Source: Pempheris klunzingeri (lineage: Eukaryota > Chordata > Actinopteri > Acropomatiformes > Pempheridae). Taken from it: a DNA stretch of 64,000 nt. This document shows positions 47,187 to 60,891 of the stretch, one piece after another. A model generated the notes under the pieces. That model did not search any database and had not been told where the DNA came from. It saw only the letters and a list, made by a program, of their open reading frames with translations. The translations under genes and the position numbers were made by a program. Each line of letters opens with the position of its first letter. Within the stretch, counting starts at the first letter, position 1. The DNA lies in the NCBI RefSeq assembly GCF_042242105.1, contig NC_092013.1, forward strand, positions 11,649,618 through 11,713,617, written 5' to 3'.

Positions 47187-50100
47187 ATATCAGGACACAG
47201 GCTAACTGTGGGTCTGGTCTCAGTTTGGACACTCATCAGGACACAGGCTAACTGTGGGCCTGGTCTCAGTTTGGACAAATATCAGGACACAGGCTAACTG
47301 TGGGCCTGGTCTCAGTTTGGACACTCATCAGGACACAGGCTAACTGTGGGCCTGGTCTCAGTTTGGACAAATATCAGGACACAGGCTAACTGTGGGCCTG
47401 GTCTCAGTTTGGACACTTATCAGGACACAGGCTAACTGTAGGCCTGGTGGCTAACTGTAGGCCTGGTGGCTAACTGTGGACCTGGTCTCAGTCTTGACAA
47501 ATATCAGGACACAGGCTAACTGTGGGCCTGGTCTCAGTTTGGACACTTATCAGGACACAGGCTAACTGTGGGCCTGGTCTCAGTCTTGACAAATATCAGG
47601 ACGCAGGCTAACTGTGGGCCCGGTCTCAGTTTGGACACTTATCAGGACACAGGCTAACTGTGGGCCCGGTCTCAGTTTGGACACTTATCAGGACACAGGC
47701 TAACTGTGGGCCCGGTCTCAGTTTGGACACTTATCAGGACACAGGCTAACTGTGGGCCCGGTCTCAGTTTGGACACTTATCAGGACACAGGCTAACTGTG
47801 GGCCTGGTCTCAGTTTGGACACTTATCAGGACACAGGCTAACTGTGGGCCCGGTCTCAGTTTGGACACTCATCAGGACACAGGCTAACTGTGGGCCCGGT
47901 CTCAGTTTGGACACTCATCAGGACACAGGCTAACTGTGGGCCTGGTGGCTAACTGTGGGCCTGGTCTCAGTTTGGACAAATATCAGAACACAGGCTAACT
48001 GTGGGCCCGGTCTCAGTTTGGACACTCATCAGGACACAGGCTAACTGTGGGCCCGGTCTCAGTTTGGACACTTATCAGGACACAGGCTAACTGTGGGCCC
48101 GGTCTCAGTTTGGACACTTATCAGGACACAGGCTAACTGTGGGCCTGGTCTCAGTTTGGACACTTATCAGGACACAGGCTAACTGTGGGTCCGGTCTCAG
48201 TTTGGACACTCATCAGGACACAGGCTAACTGTGGGCCTGGTCTCAGTCTTGACAAATATCAGGACACAGGCTGACTGTAGGTCCGGTCTCAGTTTGGACA
48301 CTCATCAGGACGCAGGCTAACTGTGGGCCCGGTCTCAGTTTGGACACTCATCAGGACACAGGCTAACTGTGGGCCTGGTCTCAGTTTGGACACTTATCAG
48401 GACACAGGCTAACTGTGGGCCCGGTCTCAGTTTGGACACTCATCAGGACACAGGCTAACTGTGGGCCCGGTCTCAGTTTGGACACTTATCAGGACACAGG
48501 CTAACTGTGGGCCCGGTCTCAGTTTGGACACTTATCAGGACACAGGCTAACTGTGGGCCCGGTCTCAGTTTGGACACTCATCAGGACACAGGCTAACTGT
48601 GGGCCTGGTCTCAGTCTTGACAAATATCAGGACACAGGCTAACTGTAGGTCCGGTCTCAGTTTGGACACTCATCAGGACACAGGCTAACTGTGGGCCTGG
48701 TCTCAGTTTGGACACTTATCAGGACACAGGCTAACTGTGGGCCCGGTCTCAGTTTGGACACTCATCAGGACACAGGCTAACTGTGGGCCCGGTCTCAGTT
48801 TGGACACTTATCAGGACACAGGCTAACTGTGGGCCTGGTCTCAGTTTGGACAAATATCAGAACACAGGCTAACTGTAGGTCTGGTCTCAGTCTTGACAAA
48901 TATCAGGACACAGGCTAACTGTGGGCTTGGTCTCAGTTTGGACACTCATCAGGACACAGGCTAACTGTGGGCCTGGTCTCAGTCTTGACAAATATCAGGA
49001 CACAGGCTGACTGTAGGTCCGGTCTCAGTTTGGACACTCATCAGGACGCAGGCTAACTGTGGGCCCGGTCTCAGTTTGGACACTCATCAGGACACAGGCT
49101 AACTGTGGGCCTGGTCTCAGTTTGGACAAATATCAGGACACAGGCTAACTGTGGGCCTGGTCTCAGTTTGGACACTCATCAGGACACAGGCTAACTGTGG
49201 GCCTGGTCTCAGTTTGGACACTTATCAGGACACAGGCTAACTGTGGGCCCGGTCTCAGTTTGGACACTCATCAGGACACAGGCTAACTGTGGGCCCGGTC
49301 TCAGTTTGGACACTTATCAGGACACAGGCTAACTGTGGGCCCGGTCTCAGTTTGGACACTTATCAGGACACAGGCTAACTGTGGGCCCGGTCTCAGTTTG
49401 GACACTTATCAGGACACAGGCTAACTGTGGGCCCGGTCTCAGTTTGGACACTTATCAGGACACAGGCTAACTGTGGGCCTGGTCTCAGTTTGGACACTTA
49501 TCAGGACACAGGCTAACTGTGGGCCCGGTCTCAGTTTGGACACTCATCAGGACACAGGCTAACTGTGGGCCTGGTCTCAGTCTTGACAAATATCAGGACA
49601 CAGGCTAACTGTAGGTCCGGTCTCAGTTTGGACACTCATCAGGACACAGGCTAACTGTGGGCCTGGTCTCAGTTTGGACACTTATCAGGACACAGGCTAA
49701 CTGTGGGCCCGGTCTCAGTTTGGACACTCATCAGGACACAGGCTAACTGTGGGCCCGGTCTCAGTTTGGACACTCATCAGGACACAGGCTAACTGTGGGC
49801 CTGGTGGCTAACTGTGGGCCTGGTCTCAGTTTGGACAAATATCAGAACACAGGCTAACTGTGGGCCTGGTCTCAGTTTGGACACTTATCAGGACACAGGC
49901 TAACTGTGGGCCCGGTCTCAGTTTGGACACTCATCAGGACACAGGCTAACTGTGGGCCCGGTCTCAGTTTGGACACTCATCAGGACACAGGCTAACTGTG
50001 GGCCTGGTCTCAGTTTGGACAAATATCAGAACACAGGCTAACTGTAGGTCTGGTCTCAGTCTTGACAAATATCAGGACACAGGCTAACTGTGGGCTTGGT

Positions 50101-50190
50101 CTCAGTTTGGACACTCATCAGGACACAGGCTAACTGTGGGTCTGGTCTCAGTTTGGACACTTATCAGGACACAGGCTAACTGTGGGCCTC
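47187..50190. repeat. 46-bp minisatellite, about 65 copies, with higher-order structure
   Basis: The unit reads ATCAGGACACAGGCTAACTG, TGGGCCCGGTCTCAGTTTGG, ACACTT. Variants differ mainly at GGGCCC/GGGCCT and at ACACTT/ACACTC/ACAAAT. Rare variants recur together at a distance. For example, GGCTGACTGTAGGTCCGG followed by ACGCAGGCTAAC occurs near 48270 and again near 49010, about 16 units apart. A few units carry a short GGTGGCTAACTGTGGGCC insertion. No unique spacers, so this is not a CRISPR array. Confidence 0.95.
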
Positions 50191-50690
50191 ATCTTAGTTT
50201 CATACTGGGCTACTGTAGCTTCAGTTTGTACAGCACACTGTCACTTAGTTTTCACCTCAGCTTAAAATCAATATTAATGTAAATGTCATTCTCTCTTAAT
50301 GAGCTCATTTCATTGTGATTAAACACCTCCCTTTAAGGTTTATGGTACATTGTGTACTCTGTAATAGTAATCAATATTCCATCCAAAATATCTGGTAATC
50401 ATTCATTGATTCTGAAATCAATGAACGATGTACTGTACCGGTACTGTACTGGTCCAACAATTAATTAATTTATTTGTTTGTTTATTTGTTTATTTGTCAT
50501 TTAAATATGTATTTACTTCAGGCCATTAACAATGACGTCACTTCTTTCAAAGAATAAAAAGGCTTTGAAAGGAATTTAATGATGAACCGGGTCCCTTTCC
50601 TGATTTTAGGTTCTGTCATTCAATAACATGCAAGTCTGATGACATCAAAGTGCTCAGAAAGTGATAATATTCATAAAACACTAACCTCAT
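50191..50690. other. Intergenic, no gene seen
   Basis: AT-rich sequence after the 46-bp array, with a short TTTATTTG-type run near 50470-50500. No conserved open frame. Confidence 0.5.
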
Positions 50691-50981
50691 ATAACATACA
50701 CACTTACACACACTGTCAGGAAAACGGACCCCACCATCCAAATACACACACCGCAATACCCTCGACCACCACTGGGGAACACACAAAGTCTTGAAAATCA
50801 AGTCTGTGGGGACCAAAATTATTTTTCAAAATAAACCTCACCAGGCATATCAGGAGGTCGTTTTCTATTGATTGCAATGCTCGTGCCTGTGGGGACCGGG
50901 GGTCGGTCCCCACAAGAAAAATTGGTCCCCATTTGGTGAGTGAAATGTCAGGTGATGGTCCCCACCAGGATAGAAATACAA

Positions 50982-51025
<44 letters not shown>

Positions 51026-51030
51026 TAGAG
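50690..51030. repeat. Teleost GGGACC-rich repeat ending in a CA microsatellite
   Basis: Several GGGACC/GGTCCC words (TGTGGGGACCGGGGGTCGGT, ATTGGTCCCCATTTGG, GATGGTCCCCACCAGG) lead into a CA run at 50985-51023. I recognise this combination from many teleost intergenic regions. The 180-codon minus-strand frame across it is a repeat artefact. Confidence 0.6.
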
Positions 51031-51049
51031 AAGCTGCTGACATTCCAAA

Positions 51050-52062
51050 ACCACATTTCCCAGGGTGCAGTGCGCCCTCCCGATCCCCGCCCTCTGCTCT
51101 CCATAACTTTGGTTCGGGTTTCTATTTTGCAGTGATTTGATTGCTCGGTTGCAGGAACGACATTTGGTCCGGACACACCTCGCCCTGCACCGCTGCTGGC
51201 TCTCCTCTTCATCTTCATCTTCATCTTCGTCCCCAAAGGAGAAAATAATCCTCTTCACTTAGTCTCCGTGGAAGATGTCCGCTGGCACCTCCGGGCCGGA
51301 GCCTGTTTAGGAAGATCTTTTCCCACGGACTCATCAGCGGAAAAAAACAACAGTGTTTTTTTCTGTTTTTTGTCGCGCTTAGGCCGTTGTCATTTAGAGG
51401 CAGCTGTCCACGGAGGGGCCCCTGTGTGAAAGCTGTGTCTGTGTCCTGGAGAGTGGATGTGAACTTTAGGGCTATGTCTGTGGAGCCAGGCCGGGGAGAG
51501 GGCGGACCGGAGATGCCTTCAGGCTAGCAGCGCTAACCTCAGCTGGACCGCAGCTCGGTCGCACCGCTCGTACCGCTTAGTTAGCAGCTGGCCTCGCTTT
51601 GGTTTTAAGACAGTTTGCAGCCAGTCAGACACCAAGCACAGGATGTCGAGATAGCGGAAACTTTGGTAGTTAGTTGTTAAAATCTTGCCTCGGCTCAGTA
51701 ACACTGAAGTTTACGTTTAGCTAGCTAGCTAGCAGTGCGGGTCAGCTCCAGTGTCAACAACAAAAGCCAAATGCCAAGCCCCTCTTCACTGACACTACAC
51801 ACTACAGGGGCTGTTGTCTGTCCAGCACACATGCACTCATGTTAATCTTATTTTAAAACCGACTACAGGTGAATGAAGGTGTTTCTCTTTGGGTTATTTA
51901 ACACAGTCTGGCAGGTGGGTGGACAAACATGAGTAAATAACTAGCACGCCGAGACAGAGGAGTGATAACAGGACTGACTGACATTGGAGCATCTCGGCTT
52001 GGACTATTTTGGGGGCTTTACCTAACAAATCTCAACAAGGAAAAGACAGCAACCTGTTGGCC
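51050..52062 (+). promoter_or_regulatory. dstyk promoter and 5' leader
   Basis: A GC-richer stretch with CpG words (CTCGGTCGCACCGCTCG around 51553), GCTAGC runs (51718-51732) and a long region before the first ATG at 52063. Either a long 5' UTR or an upstream noncoding exon is possible. A CTTCAT-type repeat lies at about 51207-51227. Confidence 0.5.
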
Positions 52063-55000
52063 ATGGAGGGAAACGTACAGCAACAGAAAATGACGCCTCT
52101 AGCTCGGGAGCTGACCAGGACATTTAACAGCTACAACAAGCACACCGTGCAGCTGAAGAAGAACCTGAAGGAGACTAATGCTTTCTTCCGGGAAATAAGG
52201 CAAAACTACAGCAATGCCTGTGCGTCAACCATGAGCTCAGATTCAGCTTCTCTGGAGGCAGGTAGGTCTGCACACATGCAGCAGCAGCAGCATCCCAAAT
52301 GTCGCAGTGTTTGACCACGTTTAAAGCATCCTGGACGGCTGCCAAACAAGCACATCCGCAGCAATGTTTTCACTTATATATCCGAAACAAAAAGAAAGAA
52401 CTGCTGCTTTCAATGGATTTCTCCACCCACAGGCAGAGTGAAAAAAATGCATTAATTAGGGAAAAGAGATTAAGTCCCCCCCCTCAAAAGCATGTGCAGA
52501 CTAAGTGCGCCAAATATGCTGAGATCTGTGCACACACTAGCTGGCTGAGAGCCAAGTAGATCAGACACTTATCCTTATGTTTTTTTTATTAATTGTGTGT
52601 GTGAGAGAGAGACAAAAAACCACTGTGGAAAATCCAACTTTAAAATGATCATATTATGCTCTTGTTGCATCACATTTCTCCACACCAACAGAAAACACCC
52701 CAAATTAACCAGATTAAGCATGTTTTATAAACTGTGTTTCACTGCTCCACGTATGTTGTATGATCCAGGTACAACACTGATTAGATGCACAGCAGTGATG
52801 CCATGCTGATTAAAATGTGATCACAATGCGTCACATCTACAGGAGTGTCTTGTGCAAGGAGAAGGCCAAAATATTTCCCCTCACTGTTGAATGAACAATG
52901 TTAATCTCAAGATTAGTTATAATCAACAGAAACAAATGGGAACATAATGCTGCCTTTCATAGGCAAGCTAAAGCCATGTCTTCACCTGCTAACATCTCAC
53001 CACTGTCTTGGTTACACTCAATTAAGTGGTAGAAATGTGAATTACATGATGCAGAAAGATAATGCAGTGAATCCTGATCTGTTATTTTGGTAGAGGTGAT
53101 GCATAAACCTGCACTGACTGCCTGTTTATCACCGTCTATCCAGTGCACACAGGTCATGCAGTCAAATGAGCAGCACAGATCTGTTAGAAACTGAAGGCTT
53201 TGATACGTCATGTTAGGTCAAAGGCTCAGTGCTTGTAGGGCATTGCTAGATTAGAGTAACAGCCACAGTAAAACTGTGTATAAATAAAAAGAAATGCACC
53301 AGAATGTGAATATAAAGTAGGCCGTTGCTCCCCCTCGTCTCTTTCTTATATAACTGTTTTAGACTGTGACTCAGCATCACTGAGGATTATGTCTGAAAAC
53401 CTCAGTACAAAGGTTGAATTGGTTATTCTGTGTGTGCTCCACATCTTAGGGCTAGATCAGGAAATAAAGCCCAAGGAATGATATCAGATTTGAAATGTTT
53501 TAATATCTCTATCACGAAACAATGATCTACTGTTTATTCTTGAATTGCAGCTCAGGGCCAAAGGATAATGTGTCATTGAGTACACCATGTCTGCTTACAC
53601 TGCTGGCCAAAAGTTCCTCTTCAAAAAAAAAGCTCAATAATCGCAGGACTGAACAAGGTTGCTTGGAGTCACTGATAAGTTCTCCTCTCAATCAGCCTCT
53701 CAACATCAGATACCCACTTCTGTCTCCCCAGGTCAGCTTGGCTGCATCTCTTTTCCGACCCATGAGGAAGAGTTCCTGCGCAACACTGTGGGCGCTGCCC
53801 TGTCCGTCCTGGTACTAGGCCAGGACTGTGCTGCCCGCTACCAGCTGCTCAACTGCCTTCTTGGGGAGAGGCTGTTGCCACTGGGCCCAGAGGCCGGAGA
53901 GGCTTGTGAAGGGGTCCAGGGCACCGTCTGCAAGAGGCGGAAGCTGTGTTTTACCCATGGGAGACAGACGCGGCTCAGCTTGGCGCTGCCTGGCCAGTAT
54001 GAGCTGGTGCACCAGTTGGCGGCGAACTGTGGCCGCTGGGATACGGTGCCCCGGGAAGACCTGGAGATCCATGAGGAATGTGAGGACCCGGCCCACAGGC
54101 TAGCGGAGCTGGAGATCACCCTGCATCACCCACTGTTACAGGTAGGCTTATAATCACAGGACATCGTTACAGTTTGAAACCTACGGGATCCTCTTCCTCA
54201 ATGTTGTGTCCCATAAGTTTAAATAAGGAGTTCGACATGAACCCATTTACGTGTTACTGGCCTTTGCCTTGTTTCTCCGTCGTGAACCGTGGCTCTTTTT
54301 CCAGATACATACAATGTGGGATGGGATGTGACCGTGTTGTTCACTGCTTTATTTTTGGATGAAGGTGAAATGAGGCAGAAGAAAAATGGGTGTTGTTTTT
54401 TTTGGCAGAAAGCCTTCACAGGAACTGACTAAGCAAAAGCAGGTGGATGACATCAAATGTTGGCATCAGTACATCACTAGATTGGCTGATGGCACCAACG
54501 GTGTCACATTCTGAAATAAGTAGGTTAATTTACTGGTAAATAAATCACATGTGTTCAAGGAATCAACCGTCTAAAATACTTTTAGATTTCTGGATATGCA
54601 CATATATCTTTATATTAGGATATCTCTGCAGACTGATAGGCAGCATCCAGGGGCTGCAGGTTTTTCAGTCTTAATGAGAAAAGTCTTGTGTTGTACACCT
54701 GGAAGAGATGAATTGCCATTAGTCACCTATTAGAAAATTCATATTGCAATGATCACATAAAATTGCTATGTAATATCCATTTGTATTATAATAACCTTTC
54801 AAAGAGAGGTTTGGAACAGTTTATGGGAATCTAATTGTGAAGAGTCGTTTTATTGGTAGTATGCTCAAATAGCTGGTAGTTGCGTGTCGTTGTTGTGCAA
54901 AATCCTGTTGTTTTTCCTCATAAAGCTACATGTAAGTCACATCGTGTTGTACTGGTCATCAAAATGAAACCAGCTCTTTAATTATGCGATTGATTTCAAT

Positions 55001-58000
55001 CATGCAGCCTATTCCTTACTGTGTTTATACTTTGTGCTGTGGTATTTCCTCCTGAAGCATTTGTGTTCACACATAGCTGAGCTCACAAACAGATTACTGA
55101 GCAGAGCTGATTATTCCCTCTGTTGTTCAGTGGTTTACTTGAATTTGTTTCTGTTCCTAAAAACATTCTTTTCCAGTTGCTTTTCTCCCATTCAGGTTTG
55201 TGGCATTTTAAAAAAATGGATTCACATGTTGCTGTTGAAGCTAAGTTGAAAGTAGGAGACTTGTTGTGTCACAGTGGTATGGTCACGCTGGCCGGTGGAC
55301 AGTGAGACCTGAAAATCACAATGTCTTGTGGGAGTGGATTGATTTTGCTCAGTGCAAGGATTGTAGTCATTCCTGATCATGTGTGACACGTGGAAATTAG
55401 TCTTTAATCCTTTAGGCCAAGGCCCCTTAGCGAGCATCACACTGCCCCAGAAACAAGGCCTAGCTCTGCCCCGGAGCAGCCCACCCGCCCAGCCCCCTTA
55501 CGTAATGCCACTGGTCTGGTGCGATTCACATGACTCGGTCATGTAAAAAAACTCCCAAACCCTTTTCTGTGATGAAGTTGCTAAGGTTACTACTGAATTC
55601 TGGGACACTGTTTGTTCATGTAATATCAAAAATCTTTTTTTCGTTTTTTACTCACCTGAATCAGGATTTTGTGTCAGCTGGGCCAATATAAGACAACATA
55701 TAACATTTTTGCAAAAAAAAAAAAAATCAATTTATACCAATGTTGATATGCTAAACATATTACATCTTTAAGATATGTGTTAATTCTCACAAGTGTTGTG
55801 GAATAACTTAATAGTTAACGTTATTATATTAGAATGCTGAATTTTCTAACATTGCTTGGTAAGACCCACTACATGGAGTTTGCATGACTCACATCATGTT
55901 GTCATAAATAATGTGTTATGTTGGCTTGGGTGACTAAATATGGCTATAGATTTTTTTTTTTGCTGCTCCCATCAGATTTTTATCTCACAGACAGAAAAGT
56001 TTAATAGAGCCTGGAAAGAAAATATCCCTGCTGGAATAAAGCCAGTCGTTTGACACCCTTGACAATGTCACGTGTGACCGAAAGGCATGGGATCCCTTAT
56101 TTGGTCACACTTAAGAGGACCTCAGGGGCTTTACGTTTGTTAATACAGACTTTATCGTAGTTGATCAACAGAATGGTAAAGATTATTTTTTTCTTTTAGT
56201 TTGCTGTTTTTCCCATGTTCAAAGAAAATTAAATAATCTACAACTTGAGTTTATATTTCATTTTAATAGTTTTTTTAATCGTAAACAAGCTAAAGCAGTA
56301 TGCCACTTGTCTTAAGGTCTCTGCTGAATGAATAGGAGATGAACATGTTTAGATTGGAGTAAATGAAGACACAGAATCTCTCTTCCCACTGTGGTATTCA
56401 CACACTCTTGCCACAATCACAGCAACCTGTTTTAGAGGCCAGCAGATAAGAACCAATGTGCTAATTAGCCTTTTCTTCATCCCAGAGTTTAACCGTACCT
56501 CCCACCTCAACATAAGCACTCAGAGCACAGAAAGGGTGCTATCCCATCACCACGTTTCTAAAATTCTTTGCAGGTACATGTATGGTACTGTTATGTTAAT
56601 TCGTGGCAGTGCCCCATGAATTCACCTAAGAAAGTCTGCTTGTTAGCGGAGGCCTGTGATATTAGCAGTCACCCTTAAAATATGCTAAAAGAAGAAAAAT
56701 CGTTTATTTTGTCTGTTTTACTTTGAAGAACTTGGTCAGGCGTAGAATTTATGCCGATTCATTCTGACGCCTCTTAAAAAAACACATTAAATACAACATA
56801 GTAGCTTCAAAATTGCCCACAGACATTTTCTAAAAGAGCTGTTGTTGAAAACTCCCTGCATTATGGCAATTCAAACGTTGTATCAGTTTTGATTGGTTGT
56901 GAGCGAATGTTTGCAGGCTATCTTTGTTCCAAAGAGACTGCTCAGATGGGATCAGCTCTTGTTTCTTGGAGACAGGACTGACTGCCTCCTTTGTGTAGCT
57001 GTTGGTCGTTTTTGCCTCTTTTCTCTGACTGTCTTTTCCCTCATTATGGTGTCCCTCTCAAGCTCTCTCTGAGACTATTTTTGTTAATGTCGTTATTCAT
57101 CAAGGGTTAAGAAAACCTTTTTACTTGTGTCATTTTTCTGCCCTGTCGCTGACATTCCCAAGCCCACCGCAAATATTTATTTGCCATTATGTGTTCAGAA
57201 ATAGACGGCGCATGTGATTTGTGTGGATGTGTTTTTTCCCTTTTGCAGTGGAATCTGTTTGAACATCTTCTAGCATAAATTGGGTTGAGAACTGTGCTCC
57301 AATTGATTGAGGCCTTCTAGATTACAAAAAACATATTAGATATGTAGAAAAATAAACCTGATGATATTTTCTAATGTTGGGAGAAAATATTAGACTGTCC
57401 ACAGTGAGGCCTATGGATTACTCAGAGAATCCATTACATTCGTCTAACAGGACATGCTGGTCTTTTGATTTTTTCAACCTCCAGTTGCTGTTTGTTTGGA
57501 CACTTCAGGACAGTGGAAATAAGCTGTGAAAACAACACTGCTATATCATCACCTTTTAAGTTGAAATGGCAAATTTGTTAGCATATTTATGTGGCAGTTG
57601 CCTATTTACACGTCCAGTAGTTATGGAGCAACATTAGCACTCATATGTTTCTGGCCACTTTGTGAATAAAAGTCCAACATTTACTCACATTTTAGCTTTG
57701 TTTTTGGTCTCCACCAACTCCTGAGGGAAATATTGGGCTCTTCTCATTACATTTACACAATGCCTTTTGTGTGTTGTGGGCTGTAAAAACCAGAGCAGTG
57801 AACTAAAAGACACCATAAAACTCACCAAAAATGAAAGTAACATGTTTGTGCTTTCTTTGTGGTTCAGGAAGCAAAGGTCATGGTGGTGCCTTGTCCGAGT
57901 GTCCAGCCCATAGAAGAGGCCCTGGAGGACTGCGCTCGCAATGTGACCCCCATCATACTCTATGCCATCAACCAGGACTCCCTAAGCACAGAGCAGGTGG

Positions 58001-60841
58001 CTGAGCTCTGGAAGGTCAAAGAGATGCTCTTCTTTCCCATCTTTTTTGTTCGTATGCCCGACACCACGCCAGCAGCCTCGTCGGACCCCGGCCAACGTCC
58101 GGAGAGGGAGAAGACCGCTCTCCATAAGCAGCTCCTCTCCCTCGGCTTCCTCAGCAGCCCGACAGGAAACTGCTCCTGTGGCGCCCCTACACAGATGCCC
58201 AACCCAGGTGCCAAGCCCCAGAGCATGCTGGGTGAGGCTTTCGAAAGACTGCACCGGTTGCTGGTGCCTTTTGCTCGCCAAGTGCTTCAAAACCAGCAGG
58301 TGGAGGCTGCCAACCTGCTGAATGGGCTTCACTGTCGCTGTCTAGATCTTTTCATCAACCAGGTGAGCGGATGATTCCCTCTAGCACCGTTCATCTGTAT
58401 GTCTGCGATTTTTTTTTTTTTACTGCTTCTGTACTCATGTGACTGTTGTTACTACATCTGCGTGAACTGCCCGTTCTCTGCTTTGACCCAGTATGCTCCT
58501 GAAATCACCAACACACCTTTGTACCCTTCCGCTTCACCTCACTACAGGCCTTTGACATGCAAAGGGACCTGCAGATAACACCCCGCAGGCTGGAGTACAC
58601 CCGTGAGAAAGAGGGCGAACTCTTCACCTCCCTTATGGCCATCGCAAACCGCAAACAGGAAGAGATGAAGGAGATGATTGTGGAGACACTCAGCAGCATG
58701 AAGGAGCAGCTGCTGGCAGATGCTGCCAATCTGGAGTTTACAGGTGAATGAGTAAAAACGCTGGATAAATGATCCCGAGGCATGCAGCGTATCTCTCATG
58801 TGGTTTTTGAAATTAAGGAAGATATTGTCAATCTGTACTGCGTTATTAGTGTTGGAACGCCTATAAATTACATGATAAAAATATAGTTTCATAATAGAGT
58901 TGACTTGAGAAATTTTATAAATGCAGCTACTTTGTGTGTGATGTTAATGGCTATTGCAGAGCTCATTATCATGTGCTGTGGTTTTAATTTTATCAAGAGG
59001 AGCATGTCTTATACCTGACAGCTTGTTGTAGATAATTGAAGTTGGACCTCAAATCAAATCTGACCCTCTGAGTGGAGAAAGTGTCAGGCGTGGTTTGCAG
59101 ATACATGAAAGAAATTAGTGTTGTGGAAGATGTGGAAGATTAGTGGAAGATTAAACTTTCCAGCAGGTTACTCAAATGTTAAAAAGCTGCCATTAACAAA
59201 AAAAAACCTTGAAACTTGTGCTGCCCCCTCCTCTGCCACTCCTGAAATGCTGAGTCAAGTTAAGACGGTTGGATAGAAAACGACTTGAAAAAGTGTTTTC
59301 TGAACTGAGCCCACACTGTGTCTGATGACTGGGCCATCAATTAAGTTATTTGGAGGGAGAGGGAGTGAAAATCCAAGCAGTGCTAAAATGGAGAGTTCTC
59401 TGAAGGAACACAACTCCATTGTCAGCCATGACGGGAAGCTTGATTATGAAAATGTGACCAAAATGTGATGCAGCGTATGTTAGCAGCCCAATAGTGAAAA
59501 CGGAGCCGTGACTCTTAAAATGTTTTAATTCACTTAAAAAGACTGCACCTTACCAGAGTTATTTAATCTCCTCAGTTTAGCCTGTCTGATAGAATAATGG
59601 CAAATTTCTTTTGAGATATACTTAATCATAACCTACAATCTTTTTGACAATAGACCCCAGTGACTTAAATTCTGTGGTTTCACATTACTCACATATGTGC
59701 CTCATTTATTCAGATCTTTCATCCACGTAATGAGAAAGGATTCCCGCTTTATTATTTCTTTATTAAAGAAGATGGCTGACTCGTGGTACACAGACTGCAG
59801 CCTATTCAGATTATGTTCATTTTATCTGTTCTCATTTTAGATTAGTGATATTGCCAATGTGTCTCTGAGGGAGAAACTGGCATCTGACTCAACTTTACAG
59901 GCCAGGAGTTTCTAGTCTGCAGCCTGAGCTTCTCAATACTAGTTTCTTTACCGTCTCTAAACTCTAATCACCTGCAGAGACTTGGCTGCATTTCATAATC
60001 CACCCACAAAATTGTGCACTGTCTTATGTTGCGGCAGTGGTTACGAGCAGTTTTTCATTTGTTACTGAGCACTGCTTCCTTCCGGTATTAAAGGCGCCCT
60101 GTGGATTTTCTCATGAGCAAACGTAGTTTCTGTTTACATTCAGTGTTAATCTGTGTGTATCCTTCAGACCTAACAGCAAATATTTAAAAAAAAAATAGCT
60201 GATTATTTGAAAATTTGAAACCTGCATTGTTTACATCCATGTTAACTTGGTAGCAGTGTCCCTCTTAGCTGCCTTTGCATTTCTGGGCATGTTACCACCA
60301 GCTCTAGATCACTTGAATAATCTAAAACCACCAGCAGGAATGTGTGTTGCGTCACCCCCTGTGATGTACATGCACAAAGAACAAGCAAAACAAAGATATA
60401 ATGTTCAGTTTTTGTTGACACTTTGCCAGTTGCCTGGGAGGAGCTCCTAGTACCTCTGCTAAATAAATGTGTAGTCAAGCAGTGTCTGTATGTCTCTCTG
60501 CAATGCTGATACTTTCTGTCAGTTTAAGTATGTGAAAGGTGAGATATGCACACTAAACCCTACAATGCTCTTAACTGGGATGAACAGGATACCACAAGCT
60601 TCCAGAGACACTTTGTGTGGTCTCAAGAAGAGCTGTTAATTTTTTGCTCATGGACAAATAAATCTCTCTTAAATATTGATTCATTATTTTGATCTATAAA
60701 GTTTAATTCCATTATGCACATTTGATAGAATACAAATACCTGTCTAGCGAAAAGTCTTTGTTCTCATATTCAACACCAAGTGACCTTCTCATACCAATGT
60801 GGGGCAGCATTAATTCATCAGGATTTCTCTGCGCTCGCTGG

Positions 60842-60891
<50 letters not shown>

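Noticed and set aside
47187-50190. CRISPR-like array
   Set aside because: Units are contiguous 46-bp tandem copies without unique spacers, in a vertebrate context. It is a minisatellite.
50716-51258. 180-codon minus-strand frame before dstyk
   Set aside because: Consists of a GGGACC-rich repeat, a CA microsatellite and a CTTCAT run. No conserved domain.
52009-52062. TTG-initiated N-terminal extension of dstyk
   Set aside because: Vertebrate DSTYK starts MEG; the ATG at 52063 fits and the upstream residues show no family similarity.
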